Positions 59,798 to 64,000 of a DNA stretch of 64,000 nucleotides are shown one piece after another. The stretch covers positions 13,764,001 through 13,828,000 of the forward strand of contig NC_046675.1 in assembly GCF_003369915.1 (NCBI RefSeq), in the 5' to 3' direction. Numbering within the stretch: position 1 is the first letter of the stretch; each line of letters begins with the position of its first letter. A program made the translations under genes and the position numbers. The DNA comes from Drosophila miranda (taxonomy: Eukaryota; Arthropoda; Insecta; Diptera; Drosophilidae). The notes beneath the pieces were generated by a model that saw nothing but the letters and a program-made list of their open reading frames with translations, searched no databases and was not told the DNA's origin.

Positions 59798-59917
59798 ATG
59801 GCCATGCGAAACATCAAAGGCAACAGCAAAAAATTGTGGGCGGGCTGGTCAGTCATGGTGCTGCTACTCGGCTTAGCGAAGCCCAACAGTGGGGCTCAAT
59901 ATAAAGGAGAGCAATAA
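59798..59917 (+). CDS. Possible small ORF with signal-peptide-like core (39 aa)
   Basis: ATG in a good context (ATCAGCCATGG), basic N-terminus with KK, a hydrophobic core WSVMVLLLGLA, then a polar end KPNSGAQYKGEQ and a stop. This is the shape of a secreted micropeptide or of the first exon of a secreted protein, though the hydrophobic core is short. No promoter, splice donor or homology supports it, so chance is likely. Confidence 0.2.
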   Translation: MAMRNIKGNSKKLWAGWSVMVLLLGLAKPNSGAQYKGEQ

Positions 59918-62639
59918 ACGACTAGATTCTAGTCACTGGAAAATCAAACAATCCATAGCAGCCTGGCAGCACAATCAAAAATAAAACACGCCTCTGTTTG
60001 GTTGAAGGGCTTACTATATCACAACGGACCGAAGCCGGGTTAAAATATAGCCGTAGACTGTCGTATGTATTATATTCACTAACTAACTCTTTAGGTGTTG
60101 AGGATATAACTCCCAAATGGGGATATGTGAGTACAAACTTGGACAGTAAATGCGAGTTAGAGTGAATCAGATAACCGTAAATTCAGGATAATAATAATAA
60201 TACACTAGTCGGCATAATGAATTATGATTATGACTTTGGATGGATCCATTGTGTGATAGCTGCTCTCTGGCACTCAGGAATTCCTCCCGTTCGTACAGGC
60301 TTGAATTTAATAAAAAAAAAAAAACTGAAAGAGTTCCGTTGCAGAGCGTTCAGTGGCGTTCTACGAGTACAAGCAACAAAGCAATTGAGAGGCACTTTTA
60401 TCATGAAATGATTTTCCCCAGCTAAGCTGGGCGCAATTTCCACGAAGATGCATGGGGCAGGCCCCGGACGGGGGCCATGTAGGGGACTGCAGTGCTCTGT
60501 CGACTTGGAGAATGTCTGTGGGAGACTGGGGCAGGAGGACGATGGGAGTATGGGAGTGCAGCGGTAATCTATCATAATTTTTATATCCTAAAATCCCATT
60601 TTCGTATTAGAGCAAAAATGTCTGCGAGCAAATATAATAAAATGGCCAACACATCGACGTGGACAGCGGGCAGAAGGTACAAAGGACGACGAGCTCTGGC
60701 GACCGAAACCCTGCTGCAGCACATTCGTGGTCCTTGTCAAAGGATAGCACACACACACACACACACACGCACACACGGACATGGCCGGAGTGGAGCGGAG
60801 ATGCCATGCTAACAGTATGAAATTCCACCCAGCGCTTGATTTTCCTCTATTTTCGATTCGCCCTTTGCACCCATTTGAAAGCTCCTCCCCCCGCCCCCTG
60901 TCTGACCATTTGCCAGCCTGCCCTGCCCTGCCTCTCTATCTCTTTTGGGCTTGGCTTAGCCTTTGCTGGTTGCGTTTTATTTTTCAACGCCCAGGCTTCG
61001 GCCAGCACAAAAATGTTCCCATAGCCAACAATTTTAGGAGTCACGCGCACACGATCTCACTTGGTCTTGGCCTGGTCCATGCCGGAAATGCCAATCTAAA
61101 CAAAAAACGATGGCAAAGCTAGAGTCCAGAGTCCAGAGTCCACAGTCCAGTGTCCGGGGCAAGATGTACCCTTTACAATGAAAACAAAAATATTTCTAGT
61201 TGGGAATAAAAGGGTTGCCACTACAGCAAAACCCTTTGATTATGGCCAATTGTACGATTATTCCATCGACGGCATCGAAAAGGTACTGAGGTCAGTATTT
61301 ATTACATTTTTGTTCAAAGCATATTAGTGATTGATTGAAAATACTGAACGAACTGAATCTGAAACAATTAATATGCCCACTTTTGGGGTACGATTGGGAT
61401 TATAAGCCAACAATGTACACATCGTATCAATCGATTGAAAAGGTACATACAGATTGAATATTGGACAGTTCCACAGAACAAGAATGTGAATCCATGTCCA
61501 CAGAAATAAGCTCAAAATATACCTCATCTAAAAGTGCTAAACGCTAAGTAAACTCAAAAGCTATATAGGTATATCCTGTTAGTGCCTGTCCAACTGATTA
61601 GATCCCAGATATACTGACCGTATACAATGAGACACCGTTGGCCGGGGCTTATTAATTGCAAAGTCATCAAAGAGATGGGATGAGTTGATGGAGGGACCAA
61701 AGTAAATCCAAATTAATTTGAGATAACTATTTTTTAATATATGGTCCCGGCTGTGTTGGCGAGTCAATATTTTATATTTAAATTAAAAACGTCGACGGGC
61801 GGTAAAAATGCGACGAAGTAATGCGGCAAAAACCCAAAAGAGCCAACGTGGCGTGTAATTAATTTTTAAATAATAATATAAAATGCAGTCAATAATAAAA
61901 AAGTGAAGACACAAAACGTAAAAAACCGCACAGCATGTTGTACACTCGCACAGGCCACAGCTTACACGCGTTTAAAGGGAAATCAAGAAAAACCAAGGGA
62001 AATATATACGCGGAGTGCGGAAAAGGGTTGTGCGCGTTTTAAACCGCTTTAAAAAACGACTGCATCGCGATGGGAAGAGCACCCAGAGCGGCCCAGAGAG
62101 TCGCCCGGCTCATTATGCATTAACAACTACATTAAACGGGCTGAGTAGCACAGAGAACGGTCCCGGGCAAGGCATCCATCTCCTGCCACGCCGTGCTGGT
62201 CCGGGAAAGGCCACGCCTGCGGTCGACAATATCTGGCGGCAGCGGCAGATGGCAGCGGGGTCGACCCCGGCATGCCGGCATGTTTATAGCCATGTTCTCT
62301 GTTGGTCTGTCGCATTAATTGTCAGTCAAGAAGTTAACTCCTTGCCACGTGATTCTGCGCTGCCTTCACGGACGTCAAGGATCATATTTGGATTTCATTG
62401 ATTTATTGGATGACATTTGTGGGTGGAGCCTGCCTTAAATCACTATCGTTGGTAAATCTTATTGACCGGTCCTCTGTCTATGGTATAAGCGAGATATCCT
62501 GCTGTATATGTGCAACTTTCGAAAAAAATTTGTTTTTCTGCTTTTCCTAAGTTTTTAAAGTAGAAATTTCCAAAAAAAACCACACAAAAATTATCAATTT
62601 GGAATTTGAAAGCTTAATATTGGCCAGACGGTAAGCTGA
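59918..62639. other. Non-coding DNA with simple repeats
   Basis: Holds a CA microsatellite at 60,749-60,776, a poly-A run near 60,311 and a GAGTCCA-type 7-bp repeat at 61,122-61,150. No gene was recognised. Confidence 0.5.
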
Positions 62640-63180
62640 AGCTCCCAGGTATTTCACAACAAGTTGGGACTCAGCAGTGGTCGAGCATTCTATAAGCAAA
62701 GCCTAGGCTGTTTTCTGCGAGCCAGCCTTCTTTGTCCTGTCAGTGCTTCGCTACTGTCATCAGCAAAGGCCAAAAGCGTGCACCCGTCCGGTAGTGCGAG
62801 CCGCAGGATGTTCATGGCGCTCCATGGGATGGGCCCTACGACCGAGCCCTGTGGAACGACACCGGTGATGGTGTGTGGTTTAGCTCCCTCTTTCCTGTTG
62901 CAGTGCAGGGCGTAGAGACGCGAGTATTATCCTCCAGCTGGCTGAGTTTAAGACATTCCGTACTACTAATGTGCATGCTAGGCAGGTTCGTCACCATCTA
63001 AATGGCGTCTGTGGTGCTCTTCTGCTTCCAAAACAACTGGAGGTAGGAGAGGCCATGGCGCTCTGCCCATTCAGTCTCCAGGCGATTGCATATCGGTCTC
63101 TTGGATATCTTGTCCATGCTATCTAGCGGTCGGCAAGCCGATGGGTCGTTTAGCTCCTGTCTGAGCCATATCGAATGTTA
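62640..63180 (-). mobile_element. Degenerate non-LTR retrotransposon (LINE) reverse transcriptase fragment
   Basis: Minus-strand translation in changing frames gives RT blocks in the right order: DPSACRPLDSMDKISKRPIC (RT start, cf. SAYRPLCLLD), a KSTTDAI block, LNSASW, GVVPQGSVVGPI, LRLALPDGCTLLAFADD (the YxDD-equivalent catalytic motif is FADD here), and VVKYLGAS. It has frameshifts and in-frame stops and lacks the endonuclease and 3' parts, so it is a dead fragment. The motif style suggests the LOA/R1 group; I cannot name the family. Confidence 0.75.
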
Positions 63181-64000
63181 CGCTTACAGGTCGAATCATA
63201 CGTCTAAACGGTGAGGCGGTGAAGGTAACCAAAGGATATCACTAGTTTATGGTTTTATCCCTATTCTTCTAGTCCACGCAATATTGCGACTACAATTTTA
63301 AAAACAATTCTCTGGCTGGCACACAAATTGGTGCGTGATTCCAATCCAGAGTTTGCTTCCAAGGCGGCATGGCTGCAGCTGCAGATTGAACGTGACTTGC
63401 AGGATGCCCAGGCGACAGGATTTTTAAGCGAGTAGCGTATTCAAAATAGTTAATTGAGCGGCGGCCGGCTTGCACCCCCACAATGAAATACAACACACGA
63501 AACACACGCCTGCAGTGATTGAAAAACAAAGAAGAAATTACCTAAATGACTGGTGTACATTCATATACTCGTAAATGAATGAAGGGTATTTTACATAATC
63601 AATTACGCAATCGGTGCTCTCAAAGGGATGCCCGATGCACATCTGTGCCTCCAACGCCTTCCCCTCTGCCACCTCATTAAAGACTCAAAACTGGTAAGTC
63701 GTGTCCTGTTTTTTTTTCACTCTTCTTTAAGCTTGTTCTCTATTTCAGATTTAATTTTTTAATTCCATTATTTGAAGCTAAAAAATAAATAACAAAATGT
63801 TACCCTGTTCAAAATTTGTAAATGGACTACTTTAAACTGCGGAATGTTTGCGATCTGGAGATTCTTTCAAGTCCATTTTTGGACCATTTTTTTGGCCATT
63901 TTTTTGTGAAAAAACCTTTAGTGGATTTCAAAATGCATGCGGTGTGGTGTGTGCTTATCAATTTGAACCCGACTAAATTGTTTCAAAATTAATTTGGTTG
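63181..64000. other. Non-coding right end of the window
   Basis: AT-rich DNA with short T runs. The frames present show no recognisable protein. No feature is supported. Confidence 0.45.

Noticed and set aside
61122-61150. GAGTCCA-type short tandem repeat
   Set aside because: Only a few 7-bp copies with drift; an ordinary microsatellite-like tract.

Overview
This 64-kb window is Drosophila-like nuclear DNA. It has short (about 60-70 bp) introns, fly core-promoter motifs, CAG/CA-rich coding runs, and a set of genes that read clearly as fly orthologues. I cannot fix the species. It is probably not melanogaster itself, because the 5S units here are 457-462 bp against about 375 bp in that species. 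The gene block is one I associate from memory with arm 3R (Muller E). An obscura-group fly is possible but unproven.

Layout: (1) 1-16,694 is the end of a tandem 5S rRNA array, with 36 complete 120-nt genes plus one cut by the window edge, all transcribed from the minus strand. (2) 16,695-27,757 holds a 1,859-residue C2H2 zinc-finger gene (minus strand, five coding exons) and its upstream DNA. (3) 27,758-43,403 is a compact housekeeping block: CstF64 (+), Cpsf73 (-), Gos28 (+), a Tom22-like gene (+), Tim22 (+), a leucine-rich-repeat membrane protein (+) and a vezatin-like gene (-). CstF64 and Cpsf73 are convergent with interlocked poly(A) signals. Cpsf73 and Gos28 are divergent from a shared promoter. 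(4) 43,404-45,995 is intergenic and holds repeat fossils, including an 88-bp insert with perfect 13-bp target-site duplications. (5) 45,996-53,200 is cytosolic malic enzyme (Men, minus strand) with a 4.2-kb intron and a long open frame without any AUG upstream of its first AUG. (6) 53,200-64,000 is mostly non-coding, with a decayed LINE reverse-transcriptase fragment near 62.6-63.2 kb and two weak gene candidates.

Themes: CstF64 and Cpsf73 belong to the same nuclear machinery for mRNA 3'-end cleavage and sit tail to tail. The Tom22-like and Tim22 genes, both for mitochondrial protein import, are neighbours. The most interesting points are the 7-unit higher-order duplication in the 5S array carrying a variant 5S gene, an 18-bp promoter element shared exactly by CstF64 and Cpsf73, the AUG-less extension of Men, and the small structured insert at 45.1 kb. 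Splice sites were placed by eye from GT/AG signals and frame agreement.
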